64,000 nt of DNA. Source: Planosporangium sp963837285 (lineage in GTDB: Bacteria; Actinomycetota; Actinomycetes; Mycobacteriales; Micromonosporaceae). Location of the stretch: NCBI GenBank assembly GCA_963837285.1, contig CAWIMS010000001.1, positions 2,852,001 through 2,916,000 of the forward strand, read 5' to 3'. This document shows positions 53,841 through 62,915 of this stretch, piece after piece (the stretch's first letter is position 1; each line of letters begins with the position of its first letter). The translations under genes were made by a program, and so were the position numbers. The notes under the pieces are model-generated. The model made no database searches, was not told where the DNA came from, and was given only the letters and a program-made list of their open reading frames with translations.

Positions 53841-54999
53841 CACTCATCGAGAAGTGGCAGTCATCCGTGATGAACACCTACGGACCGCCGTCGCTCGCGC
53901 TGGTCCGCGGCGAGGGCGCGGTCGTGGTCGACGAGACCGGGAAGTCCTATGTGGACTTCCTTGGCGGGATCGCGGTCAACGTGCTCGGCCACGCCCATCC
54001 GGCGGTCGTCCGGGCGGTGACCGAGCAGATCCAGACGCTCGGCCACGTCTCGAACCTGTACGCGTCGCCGCCGGCCGCCGCGCTCGCCGAACGGCTGCTG
54101 GGTCTGAGCGGCCGCCCCGGCGCCGTGTTCTTCGCCAACTCCGGCGCCGAAGCCAACGAGGCCGCGTTCAAGATCTCCCGGCGTACCGGCCGGACCCGTA
54201 TCGTCGCCGCCACCGGCGCGTTCCACGGCCGCACCATGGGTGCGCTCGCCTTGACCGGACAACGGGCAAAGACCGATCCATTCCGTCCACTGCCGGAACA
54301 TATTTCGCACGTCCCGTACGGCGACCCGGCGGCCCTCGCCGACGCGGTCACCGCCGACACGGCGATGGTGCTGCTCGAACCGATCCAGGGCGAGGCGGGC
54401 GTGGTGGTGCCGCCGGCGGGGTACCTCACCGCCGCCCGGGACATCGCCACGAAGGCCGGCGCGCTGCTCGCCCTCGACGAGGTGCAGACCGGCGTCGGGC
54501 GCACCGGGTACTGGTTCGCGTACCAGTCGGAGGGCGTCGAGCCGGACGTCGTCACGCTCGCCAAGGGCCTGGGCGGCGGGCTGCCGATCGGGGCGTGCCT
54601 GGCGTTCGGGGCGGCGGCGACCCTGCTCGGCCCGGGCAGCCACGCCAGTACCTTCGGCGGCAACCCGGTCTGCTGCGCCGCCGCGCTCGCGGTGCTCGAC
54701 ACGATCGCCGCCGACGACCTGCTCGACCACGTCAAGCGGGTGGGGGAGCGGCTGCGGGCGGGCATCGAGGCGCTCGGCCATCCCCTCGTCACCAGCGTTG
54801 GGGGCGCCGGCCTGCTGCTGGGCGTCGTGCTCGCGGAGCCGGTGGCCGGAAACGTCACGGCCGCGCTGCTCGACGCCGGGTTCCTGGCGAACGCCGTCCA
54901 GCCCGACGTGCTGCGCCTGGCACCGCCGCTGATCCTTACCACCGAGCAGGCCGACGCGTTCCTGGCGGCGCTCCCGGCGGCGCTCAGCGAGGCCGCGAA

Positions 55000-55003
<4 letters not shown>
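53837..55003 (+). CDS. argD: Acetylornithine aminotransferase
   Basis: A 388-residue PLP-dependent class III transaminase. FANSGAEANEAAFK and GAFHGRTMGAL bind PLP. LLALDEVQTGVGRTG has the PLP-contacting Asp, and TLAKGLGGGLPIGA the Schiff-base Lys. ATG 53837 overlaps argB by four bases. A short, less biased stretch lies around 54255-54310. Confidence 0.96.
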
Positions 55004-55925
<922 letters not shown>

Positions 55926-55929
<4 letters not shown>

Positions 55930-56438
55930 CCGGCCCGCACACCAAGGCGTCCCGGCACGCGCGCATCGTCGCGGTGATCCGGGACGAGTCCGTGCACTCC
56001 CAGACCGAGCTGGCCGAGCTGCTGGCCGAGGAGGGAATCCAGGTCACCCAGGCGACCCTGTCGCGCGACCTGGAGGAGCTGGGCGCGGTCAAGGTCAGCG
56101 GCGCGTACCTCATCCCGGAAGACGGCAACCGGCCGCTGCGCCAGTCCGAGCAGGCGCCGGCCCGGCTGGTCCGGCTGCTGCGCGAGCTGCTCACCGGCGC
56201 CGACGCCAGCGGCAACCTGGTCGTGCTGCGCACCCCGCCGGGCGCCGCGCAGTTCCTGGCCAGCGCGCTCGACCGGTCCGGCATGCCGGAGGTGGTCGGC
56301 ACCATCGCCGGCGACGACACCATCCTCGTCGTCGCCCGCGAAGCGACCGGGGGACCGGCGCTCGCCGAGAAGTTCACCGCCTGGGGAAGCCAGGACGGCG
56401 GTCAAGACACTGACACAGTCGAAGGGAGCACATCGTGA
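55926..56438 (+). CDS. argR: Arginine repressor
   Basis: A 170-residue regulator: an N-terminal winged helix (HSQTELAELLAEEG, TQATLSRDLEELGAVKV) binds ARG boxes. The C-terminal domain (about 95-155) forms the hexamer and binds arginine (GTIAGDDTILVVAR). GTG 55926 overlaps argF. It probably acts on the site upstream of argC. Confidence 0.96.
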
Positions 56439-57637
56439 CCGACCGGGTAGTCCTCGCGTACTCCGGGGGGTTGGACACCTCCGTCGCGATTCCGTACCTC
56501 GCCGACAAGACCGGCGCCGAGGTGATCGCGGTCGCCGTCGACGTCGGGCAGGGCGGCGAGGACATGGGCGTCATCCGCCAGCGGGCGCTCGACTGCGGCG
56601 CCGTCGAGGCCGAGATCGTCGACGCGCGCGAGGAGTTCGCCGCCGACTTCTGCATGCCGGCGCTGCGCGCCAACGCGCTCTACATGGACCGGTACCCGCT
56701 GGTGTCGGCGCTGTCCCGGCCGCTGATCGTGCGGCACCTGGTCGCCGCGGCCCGCCAGCACGGCGGCACGATCGTCTCGCACGGTTGCACCGGGAAGGGC
56801 AACGACCAGGTCCGGTTCGAGGTCGGCCTGGGCGCGCTGGCGCCCGACCTCAAGGTCGTCGCGCCGGCCCGCGACTTCGCCTGGACCCGGGAGAAGGCCA
56901 TCGCGTACGCCGAGGAGCGCGGCCTGCCGATCGACGTGACCCGCAAGTCGCCGTACTCGATCGACCAGAACCTGTGGGGTCGCGCGGTAGAGACCGGTTT
57001 CCTGGAGGACATCTGGAACGCGCCGATCGAGGACCTGTACAGCTACACGTCGGATCCGACCGTCCCGCGCGACGCCGACGAGGTGGTCATCACCTTCGAC
57101 GCCGGCGTACCCGTCGCGATCGACGGCGAGACGGTTACCCCGTACCAGGCCATCGCGCAGCTCAACGAGCGGGCCGGCGCGCACGGGGTCGGCCGGCTCG
57201 ACATGGTCGAGGACCGGCTGGTCGGGATCAAGAGCCGGGAAGTGTACGAGGCGCCCGGCGCGATCGCGCTCATCACCGCCCACCAGGAGCTGGAGAACGT
57301 CACCGTGGAACGGGACGTGGCCCGGTTCAAGCGGGGCGTCGACCAGCGCTGGGGCGAGCTGGTGTACGACGGCCTGTGGTTCTCGCCGCTGAAGAACGCG
57401 CTCGACGCGTTCGTCGCCGAGACCCAGCGACACGTGAGTGGTGAGGTGCGGTTGGTCCTCCACGGGGGCAGGGCCACCACGACCGGGCGGCGGTCGCACG
57501 CGAGTCTCTACGACTTCAGCCTTGCGACATATGACGAGGGCGACATGTTCGACCAGTCGCTGGCGAAGGGCTTCGTCGACCTGTGGGGGCTGCCGAGCCG
57601 GCTGGCCGCCGCGCGGGACGCCCGCCTCGGCGACTAG
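56435..57637 (+). CDS. argG: Argininosuccinate synthase
   Basis: A 400-residue ATP-pyrophosphatase-type enzyme joining citrulline and aspartate. VLAYSGGLDTSVAIPYL is the P-loop-like PP motif. GCTGKGNDQVRFE and the EGRGLPI-like ERGLPIDVTRKSPYSIDQN follow. GTG 56435 overlaps argR. Six bases separate the TAG from repeat F. Confidence 0.97.
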   Translation: MTDRVVLAYSGGLDTSVAIPYLADKTGAEVIAVAVDVGQGGEDMGVIRQRALDCGAVEAEIVDAREEFAADFCMPALRANALYMDRYPLVSALSRPLIVRHLVAAARQHGGTIVSHGCTGKGNDQVRFEVGLGALAPDLKVVAPARDFAWTREKAIAYAEERGLPIDVTRKSPYSIDQNLWGRAVETGFLEDIWNAPIEDLYSYTSDPTVPRDADEVVITFDAGVPVAIDGETVTPYQAIAQLNERAGAHGVGRLDMVEDRLVGIKSREVYEAPGAIALITAHQELENVTVERDVARFKRGVDQRWGELVYDGLWFSPLKNALDAFVAETQRHVSGEVRLVLHGGRATTTGRRSHASLYDFSLATYDEGDMFDQSLAKGFVDLWGLPSRLAAARDARLGD

Positions 57638-57643
57638 AGTTAG

Positions 57644-57697
57644 GCGGATCTTGGTGGCAGGTTGTCGCCGGAGCAGCAACTCGCTACCAAGATCCGC
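57644..57697. repeat. GATC-containing inverted repeat, family F
   Basis: A 54-bp element GCGGATCTTGGT(GGCAG)GTTG, a 12-base loop, and CAAC(TCGCT)ACCAAGATCCGC, i.e. a 12-bp outer and a 4-bp inner stem. It fills the spacer between argG and argH, the only gap in the arg operon. It ends four bases before the argH SD. Confidence 0.85.
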
Positions 57698-57715
57698 TGA
57701 CTGAGGAGGCTGAGC

Positions 57716-59146
57716 GTGCCCCAGACCGACGGGCCGACCCGGCTGTGGGGCGGCCGTTTCATCGGCGGGCCGGCCGAGGCGCTGGCCCGGTTGAGCGTGA
57801 GTGTCCAGTTCGACTGGCGGCTGGCGCCGTACGATCTGGCCGCGTCCCGCGCGCACGCCCGGGTACTGGCCCGCGCCGGCCTGCTCGACGCCGGCGAGCT
57901 GGGCCGCATCCTCGCCGCGCTCGACGACCTCGAATCCGCGTGCGCCGCCGGCAGTTTCCGGCCCACGATCGAGGACGAGGACGTGCACACCGCGCTGGAA
58001 CGCGGGCTGCTCGAACGCCTCGGCGCGCTGGGCGGCAAGCTGCGCGCCGGCCGCTCCCGCAACGACCAGGTCGCCACCGACCTGCGGCTCTATCTTCGTG
58101 ATCGGGCCAGGGGTATTGCCGCCCGGATCGTGGAGCTCGCGGACGCGCTGGCCGAGCAGGCCGGCCGGCACGTCGACACGCCCGCACCCGGCTTCACCCA
58201 CCTGCAACCGGCGCAGCCGGTGTCGTTCGGCCACCAGTTGCTGGCGCACGTCCAGGCCCTGCTGCGCGACCTCGACCGGCTGCGGGACTGGGACCGCCGG
58301 GCCGCGGTGTCGCCGCTCGGCTCCGGTGCGCTCGCCGGGTCCTCGCTGCCGCTCGACCCGGCGCTGGTCGCGAAGGAGCTGGGCTTCGACGCACCCGCGG
58401 CCAACTCCATCGACGCGGTCGCCGACCGGGACTTCGTTGCCGAGTTCCTGTTCGTGGCCGCGCTCACCGGGGTACACCTGTCCCGGCTCGGGGAAGAAGT
58501 CGTGCTGTGGACCACGCCGTCGTTCGGCTGGGTCGAGCTGGACGACGCGTTCGCCACCGGGTCGTCGATCATGCCGCAGAAGAAGAACCCGGACATCGCC
58601 GAGCTGGCGCGGGGCAAGTCCGGCCGGCTGATCGGCCACGTCGCCGGGGTGCTGGCGATGCTCAAGGGACTTGCCCTCGCGTACGACCGGGACCTCCAGG
58701 AGGACAAGGAGCCGGTGTTCGACACCGTCGACACCCTCGACCTGGTGCTGCCGGCGATGGCGGGGATGATCTCCACAATGACGGTACGCGTGGACCGGCT
58801 CGTCGAGGCCGCGCCGCGCGGGTACACCCTGGCCACCGAGGTCGCCGACTGGCTGGTCCGCCGGGGCGTGCCGTTCCGCGAGGCGCACGAGATCACCGGC
58901 CGGCTGGTGGTGATCTGCGCGGCCCGGGAGTGCGCGCTCGACGAGGTGTCCGATGAAGACCTGGCGGCGTGCAGCCCCAAGCTCACGCCCGATGTCCGCG
59001 AGGTGCTGTCGGTACGAGGGGCGCTGGCCGCGCGTACCACCCCGGGCTCAACCGGCCCCGGGCCGGTGTCGGAGCAGCTCGCACAGGCAGGGGACCGGCT
59101 CGACGGGTGGCGCGACTGGGCCGCGGAGCGGGTCGTTCCGCAGTGA
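57716..59146 (+). CDS. argH: Argininosuccinate lyase
   Basis: A 476-residue fumarase/aspartase superfamily enzyme releasing arginine and fumarate. LWGGRFIGGPAEAL starts the fold. The signature GSSIMPQKKNPDIAE lies near residue 283, and the catalytic His region in HTALERGL with SRNDQVATDLRL. GTG 57716 follows GAGGAGG, close after repeat F. The last arg gene of the operon. Confidence 0.97.
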   Translation: MPQTDGPTRLWGGRFIGGPAEALARLSVSVQFDWRLAPYDLAASRAHARVLARAGLLDAGELGRILAALDDLESACAAGSFRPTIEDEDVHTALERGLLERLGALGGKLRAGRSRNDQVATDLRLYLRDRARGIAARIVELADALAEQAGRHVDTPAPGFTHLQPAQPVSFGHQLLAHVQALLRDLDRLRDWDRRAAVSPLGSGALAGSSLPLDPALVAKELGFDAPAANSIDAVADRDFVAEFLFVAALTGVHLSRLGEEVVLWTTPSFGWVELDDAFATGSSIMPQKKNPDIAELARGKSGRLIGHVAGVLAMLKGLALAYDRDLQEDKEPVFDTVDTLDLVLPAMAGMISTMTVRVDRLVEAAPRGYTLATEVADWLVRRGVPFREAHEITGRLVVICAARECALDEVSDEDLAACSPKLTPDVREVLSVRGALAARTTPGSTGPGPVSEQLAQAGDRLDGWRDWAAERVVPQ

Positions 59147-59233
59147 CCCGCCGCTTGGCGGATGCGGTTGGTTGCCCGGCGTGCCTACTGTCGAATGAGG
59201 AACAGCCACGCGTCGATGGAAGGAACGCCGATC

Positions 59234-59506
59234 ATGCAGGTACGCCGTAGGTGGTCGCCCGTCGCCGAGATGTCGGCGAGCGATCCGACCGGCGCGCTGA
59301 CCCCCGAGCGGCAGCACCGCGCCGCCGCCCGGAACAGGTCTGACGTCCGGAACCCGCGGTACGTGTCGCCGAGCGTCCTTCTGGACATCGAGGGTGCCCG
59401 GCGCCGGTTCCCCTCCATCGAGCGCTGGCGGGAAGCCATCCGCAACGACGCCACCGTCCGCGCCGCCCTGCTCAACCCGGTCGACTACGAGCCGCGGGAG
59501 AGCTAG
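59234..59506 (+). CDS. Small hypothetical protein
   Basis: A 90-residue, Arg-rich protein with no recognised domain. The second half (NPRYVSPSVLLDIEGARRRF, then SIERWREAIRNDATVRAALL) looks helical and could be conserved. ATG 59234 has GGAAGGA nine bases upstream; ATG 59216 is an alternative. It lies between argH and mpg, three bases before a CTG in the mpg frame. Confidence 0.5.
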   Translation: MQVRRRWSPVAEMSASDPTGALTPERQHRAAARNRSDVRNPRYVSPSVLLDIEGARRRFPSIERWREAIRNDATVRAALLNPVDYEPRES

Positions 59507-59533
59507 GCCCTGACCATCACCGACCTGGCCGAG

Positions 59534-60124
59534 ATGCTCGCCGGCCCGAGCGACGTCGCGGCCCGTGGCCTGCTCGGCTGCCGGCTCACCGGGCACGGCG
59601 TGACGGTCCGGCTGACCGAGGTCGAGGCGTATGCGGGGACCGGCGGTGACCCGGCCTCGCACGCCCACCGTGGCCGGACGAAGCGCAACGCCATCATGTT
59701 CGGCCCGCCCGGGTACGCCTACGTGTACTTCACCTACGGCATGCACTGGTGCATGAACGTGGTCTGCGGGCCGGAGGGTGTCGCCTCGGCGGTACTGATC
59801 CGGGCCGGCGAGGTCGTCGACGGCGTCGAGACGGCCCGGGCGCGGCGGCCCGCGACCCGTCACGACGCCGAGCTGGCGCGCGGACCGGCGCGGCTGTGCT
59901 CGGCGCTCGGCATCGACCGCAGCACGTACGGCGCGTACCTGCTCGACGGCGGGCCGGTGCGGCTGGAACCCGCCGGCACGCCAGTCGACCCGGCGTCGGT
60001 GTGTACCGGGCCGAGAGTCGGGGTGACCGGGGCGCACGACGTGCCGTGGCGGTTCTGGATCGACAGCGACCCCACGGTCAGCGTCTACCGCCGCCACATC
60101 CCGAAACGCCGTCGACTTCCATGA
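59534..60124 (+). CDS. mpg: 3-methyladenine DNA glycosylase (AAG/MPG family)
   Basis: A 196-residue base-excision repair enzyme removing alkylated purines. VRLTEVEAYAG contains the catalytic Glu; DPASHAHRGRTKRNAIMFG and YVYFTYGMHWCMNVV are family signatures, and ARGPARLCSALGI follows. ATG 59534 is the first ATG; an upstream CTG at 59511 would add eight residues. The TGA stop is inside repeat C2 (CCATGAT). Confidence 0.92.
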   Translation: MLAGPSDVAARGLLGCRLTGHGVTVRLTEVEAYAGTGGDPASHAHRGRTKRNAIMFGPPGYAYVYFTYGMHWCMNVVCGPEGVASAVLIRAGEVVDGVETARARRPATRHDAELARGPARLCSALGIDRSTYGAYLLDGGPVRLEPAGTPVDPASVCTGPRVGVTGAHDVPWRFWIDSDPTVSVYRRHIPKRRRLP

Positions 60125-60182
60125 TTACGGAGAGTACGGGCAGCCCTGGCTGCACAAATATTCCGTGATCATGGCAGAGGCC
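60114..60182. repeat. Family C copy 2; left direct repeat beside the toxin-antitoxin module
   Basis: GACTTCCATGATTACGGAGA, then a CGGGCAGCC..TGGCTGC loop, and ATATTCCGTGATCATGG with GAGGCC. It is both a hairpin (CCATGAT/ATCATGG arms) and a direct repeat of 60851-60920. It ends seven bases from the vapC stop. Confidence 0.88.
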
Positions 60183-60189
60183 CGACGCG

Positions 60190-60573
60190 TCACACGGCAA
60201 CGATTGTGACGAGATCCTCCAGGCCGGCAAGGTCCGCACCGTGGCGGGTGTAGACGCTGGCGTTGTGGGCGTGCGCCGTGGCGGCTATCAACAGGTCCAT
60301 GGTCCGTGCCCGTGGCTGTCGCCCGACCTGGACGACGCGGGCGGCGAGCTGCGCGTAGCTGTCCGCGACCGCCTCGTCGACGGGCAGCGGATCGAAACGC
60401 CGTTGCAGGGCGCTCAGCCGCGTCAGCCGGGCCGCCCGCGCGGCCTGATCCTTGGCGACCAGCACACCGAACTGCAATTCGGCGAGGCTGACGACGCTGA
60501 TGGCCAGTTCCCCCGGGATGGGAGCGATGTCGGTGGCGATCAGGACGCTGGTGTCCAGAATTCCGCGGCTCAT
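60190..60573 (-). CDS. PIN-domain toxin of a VapC-type toxin-antitoxin pair
   Basis: A 127-residue PIN ribonuclease. Acidic active-site residues are visible: GILDTSVLIA (Asp), VVSLAELQFG (Glu), RTMDLLIAATA (Asp) and RHGADLAGL (Asp). ATG 60573 overlaps the antitoxin stop (ATGA), so the antitoxin is made first. Such toxins cleave tRNA or rRNA when released; the target here is unknown. The gene stands in an accessory stretch bracketed by repeats C2 and C3. Confidence 0.88.
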   Translation of the reverse strand: MSRGILDTSVLIATDIAPIPGELAISVVSLAELQFGVLVAKDQAARAARLTRLSALQRRFDPLPVDEAVADSYAQLAARVVQVGRQPRARTMDLLIAATAHAHNASVYTRHGADLAGLEDLVTIVAV

Positions 60574-60818
60574 CGGCCTGACCACGGGTCGACGAGAGAG
60601 TCGTCGACCAGGTCACGGTCCTGAGCCCAGGTGGGATCGGTCGGGTGACGGAATACGTCGTCCAGGTCCTCCCAGCGCCGCCACGCGCGCGGGCTCACCG
60701 GGCCGATGACCGCCGCGGGCCGGCCCGCGACCGTTATCGTCACGTGCTCTCCAGCCTCGGCGCGCCGCACCAGTTCGCTGGCGTTCTGCCGAAGTTCGCG
60801 TAGCCCGACCTCGCTCAT
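60570..60818 (-). CDS. Phd/YefM-type antitoxin of the VapC pair
   Basis: An 82-residue antitoxin: VGLRELRQNASELVRRAEAG and VTITVAGRPAAVIGPV form the Phd/YefM DNA-binding dimer. The acidic, Asp/Trp-rich C-terminus (WEDLDDVF, DRDLVDDSLVDPW) would wrap the toxin. ATG 60818. A perfect palindrome 11 bases upstream is the likely operator, so the pair probably represses itself. Confidence 0.88.
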   Translation of the reverse strand: MSEVGLRELRQNASELVRRAEAGEHVTITVAGRPAAVIGPVSPRAWRRWEDLDDVFRHPTDPTWAQDRDLVDDSLVDPWSGR

Positions 60819-60828
60819 GAGTTCGACT

Positions 60829-60844
60829 GTAGCACTTGTGCTAC
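60829..60844 (-). promoter_or_regulatory. Palindromic operator of the toxin-antitoxin operon
   Basis: GTAGCAC-TT-GTGCTAC is a perfect 7-2-7 palindrome directly upstream of the antitoxin ATG, in the place where antitoxin autoregulation sites occur. Confidence 0.7.
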
Positions 60845-60850
60845 CCACCG

Positions 60851-60920
60851 GACTTCCATGATCGCGGAAAGTTCGGGCAGCCATGGCTACCCCATACTCT
60901 CCGTGATCATGGCGGAGGCC
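60851..60920. repeat. Family C copy 3; right direct repeat beside the toxin-antitoxin module
   Basis: GACTTCCATGATCGCGGAAA, CGGGCAGCCATGGCTACC loop, ACTCTCCGTGATCATGG with CGGAGGCC. Same orientation and nearly the same loop as C2, 737 bp away. It starts seven bases after the operator and ends two bases before the monooxygenase stop. Confidence 0.88.
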
Positions 60921-60922
60921 GG

Positions 60923-62164
60923 TCACTCGCCCAGGCCGGTGAACATCTTGCGTTTGACCGCCGGTACCGCGTTCGCCACCCGAAGCATGCCCCGGAACGC
61001 GGCCCGCCCGAGCAGATTCCCGGACGCGGCCATCCGGGCGTTGCGCAGGGACGCCCGAACAGCCGCGAACCCGTAGTCGAGCATCCGCCGCTCGTATTCG
61101 TGTACCGCGGGAGCGAGATCGCGCCGACCGTCCCGGACGGCCGCCAACTGGGCCGCGAGCAGGTCGGCGTCGCGCAGCGCGGTGTTCGCGCCGATGCCCG
61201 CCATCGGGGTCATGTTGTGGATGGCGTCGCCGAGCATGGTCACCGGACCGGTCGGCCACGGCTTGACGGGTGTGGCGCTGCGGACGGCCAGCGCGTTGAC
61301 GGTATCCGGGTCGGACCCGGCGACGAGTCGCTGGAGGTCCGGGCTCCAGGAGGCGATCCGGTCGAGTACCACGCCCTGCAACTGCGCACCGGTCAGCTCC
61401 CCGAACGGCGGGAGCCGGGACGCCGCGTCCGCGTACCCCCAGAGCGTGTAGTCGTCAGCCCCACTGGGCACGCGCGCCCGGTCGCCCTGCCAGAAGGCGG
61501 TGAACAGGGATCCGCTCGTCCACGGCAGCACGTTGTTGACGCGGGTCGCCAGCTCGGGCGCCAGCCGCGCCCGGCTGTCCCCGGTCAGGTGGTACTTGCC
61601 GGCCACCGCGACCACGCCCGTGTCGATCCGCGTCGCGTGGGGGAGGAACTGCTCCCGTACCCGGGAATTGGCCCCGTCCGCGCCCACCAGCAGATCGCCG
61701 GTCGCCGACGAACCGTCGGTGAAGTGCGCGGTGACCCGGCCGTCGCGGGTCAGCTCGTAACGCTCGAACGCCTTGCTGAACTCGACCACGTCGTCCAGGC
61801 CGGACAGCAGCACCTGGCGCAGCGTGATGCGGCTGACGCCGTAGTGCCGCCGCGCCGGGTCCGGGTCGGTGTTGATCATGTCTTCGCCGACTTCGACGAG
61901 CGTCTCCAGGTGCTCGGTCACGAAGGCGAACCGGGCATTGCCGGCGGAGACGGTGTCCAGGAACGCCTGCCAGGCATCGGGCTCCAGGTTGCGGTGCAGC
62001 GCGCGGCTGCCGTTCGGGTTGACGTGGATCCGGTACCCCTGCAACCAGTCGGTACGGGTGGTGCTGCGCTCGTAGACGGTGACCGGGATGCCGGCGCGGC
62101 GCAGGCCCTGTGCCAGGCACAGCCCGCCGATGCCGCCGCCAATGATCAGTACGCGAGGAGTCAT
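60923..62164 (-). CDS. FAD-dependent monooxygenase (aromatic hydroxylase type)
   Basis: A 413-residue group A flavoprotein monooxygenase. VLIIGGGIGGLCLAQGL is the FAD Rossmann motif, LLVGADGANSRVRE the DG motif, and LGDAIHNMTPMAGIGANTAL the GD motif. ATG 62164 begins MTPRVLIIGGG; an upstream in-frame start at 62200 would enter the operator region. Divergent from a TetR gene whose product probably controls it, perhaps in response to the substrate. The substrate is not known. Confidence 0.9.
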   Translation of the reverse strand: MTPRVLIIGGGIGGLCLAQGLRRAGIPVTVYERSTTRTDWLQGYRIHVNPNGSRALHRNLEPDAWQAFLDTVSAGNARFAFVTEHLETLVEVGEDMINTDPDPARRHYGVSRITLRQVLLSGLDDVVEFSKAFERYELTRDGRVTAHFTDGSSATGDLLVGADGANSRVREQFLPHATRIDTGVVAVAGKYHLTGDSRARLAPELATRVNNVLPWTSGSLFTAFWQGDRARVPSGADDYTLWGYADAASRLPPFGELTGAQLQGVVLDRIASWSPDLQRLVAGSDPDTVNALAVRSATPVKPWPTGPVTMLGDAIHNMTPMAGIGANTALRDADLLAAQLAAVRDGRRDLAPAVHEYERRMLDYGFAAVRASLRNARMAASGNLLGRAAFRGMLRVANAVPAVKRKMFTGLGE

Positions 62165-62198
62165 GTCAGCAACTATCACCCAGTCATCAAGCACAGCC

Positions 62199-62214
62199 AA
62201 TCATTTGTATGATT
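62199..62214. promoter_or_regulatory. Candidate TetR operator between the divergent genes
   Basis: AATCAT-TTGT-ATGATT is a perfect 6-4-6 palindrome in the 78-base AT-richer divergent spacer. Related half-sites (GTTATCAT and AGTCATC) flank it. By position it would block both promoters. Confidence 0.6.
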
Positions 62215-62242
62215 AACTCAAACCGAGGTTATCATCAGCGGG

Positions 62243-62860
62243 ATGGATCACGAGCGAGGCACCCGATCGCGCCGGTCACCGGGCCCCGGCGAGCGCAAGC
62301 GCGACCCCGAGCGCACCCGGGAGCGCATCCTCGAGGCCGCCGCGGTCGAGTTCGGGGAGCACGGGTACGCCGGTGCGCGGATCAGCGCGATCGCCAAGCG
62401 CGCCGGCGTCAACCAGCAGTTGATCTCGTACTACTTCGACGGCAAGGCCGGCCTGTACCGGACGCTGTCCGACCGGTGGCGGTCGATCAGCGCCGACCTC
62501 AACCAGGCCGACATGCCGATGTCCGAGGCGGCCGGCAACTTCCTCCACGCGAGCCGGGAGTACCGGCCGTGGGCGCGGCTACTGGCCTGGCAGGGGTTGA
62601 CCGACGACGAGGAGCCGGACGAGGCCGCCGACGCCTTCTTCACCGCGATGGTCGACGACGTCCGGCGCCGCCAGGAAGCGGGGGAGTTCGCCGCTGACCT
62701 CGACCCCGCGTACCTGCTGCTGGTCTTCTTCGCCGCCGGGATGGCGCCCACGATCCTGCCGCAGGTGGTCCGCCGGATGACCGGTCTGGCCGCCGACTCG
62801 GACGAGTTCCTCGAAGCGTTCCAGGAGCAGCTTCGGCGCATGTTGGAGCACCTGCGATGA
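62243..62860 (+). CDS. TetR-family transcriptional regulator
   Basis: A 205-residue regulator. After a basic 20-residue lead, the helix-turn-helix reads RTRERILEAAAVEFGEHGYA and AIAKRAGVNQQLISYYFDGK. The C-terminal ligand domain is all-helical and includes an aromatic-rich REYRPWARLLAWQGL. ATG 62243. It is divergent from the FAD monooxygenase and followed by a strong terminator. Confidence 0.93.
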   Translation: MDHERGTRSRRSPGPGERKRDPERTRERILEAAAVEFGEHGYAGARISAIAKRAGVNQQLISYYFDGKAGLYRTLSDRWRSISADLNQADMPMSEAAGNFLHASREYRPWARLLAWQGLTDDEEPDEAADAFFTAMVDDVRRRQEAGEFAADLDPAYLLLVFFAAGMAPTILPQVVRRMTGLAADSDEFLEAFQEQLRRMLEHLR

Positions 62861-62864
62861 CACC

Positions 62865-62900
62865 GGCGGGGGACGGCCCAACGGTTGGCCGTCCCCCGCC
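62865..62900. terminator. Strong hairpin, likely bidirectional terminator
   Basis: GGCGGGGGACGGCC and GGCCGTCCCCCGCC form a perfect 14-bp stem with an 8-base loop, between the convergent TetR and discoidin genes. No T-run follows in either direction, as usual in high-GC genomes. Confidence 0.75.
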
Positions 62901-62915
62901 CCTCTCTCCCCCTGG

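Noticed and set aside
51768..53843. Minus-strand 691-codon frame across argJ and argB
   Set aside because: Antisense to conserved enzymes, Ser/Arg-rich, no motif or SD.
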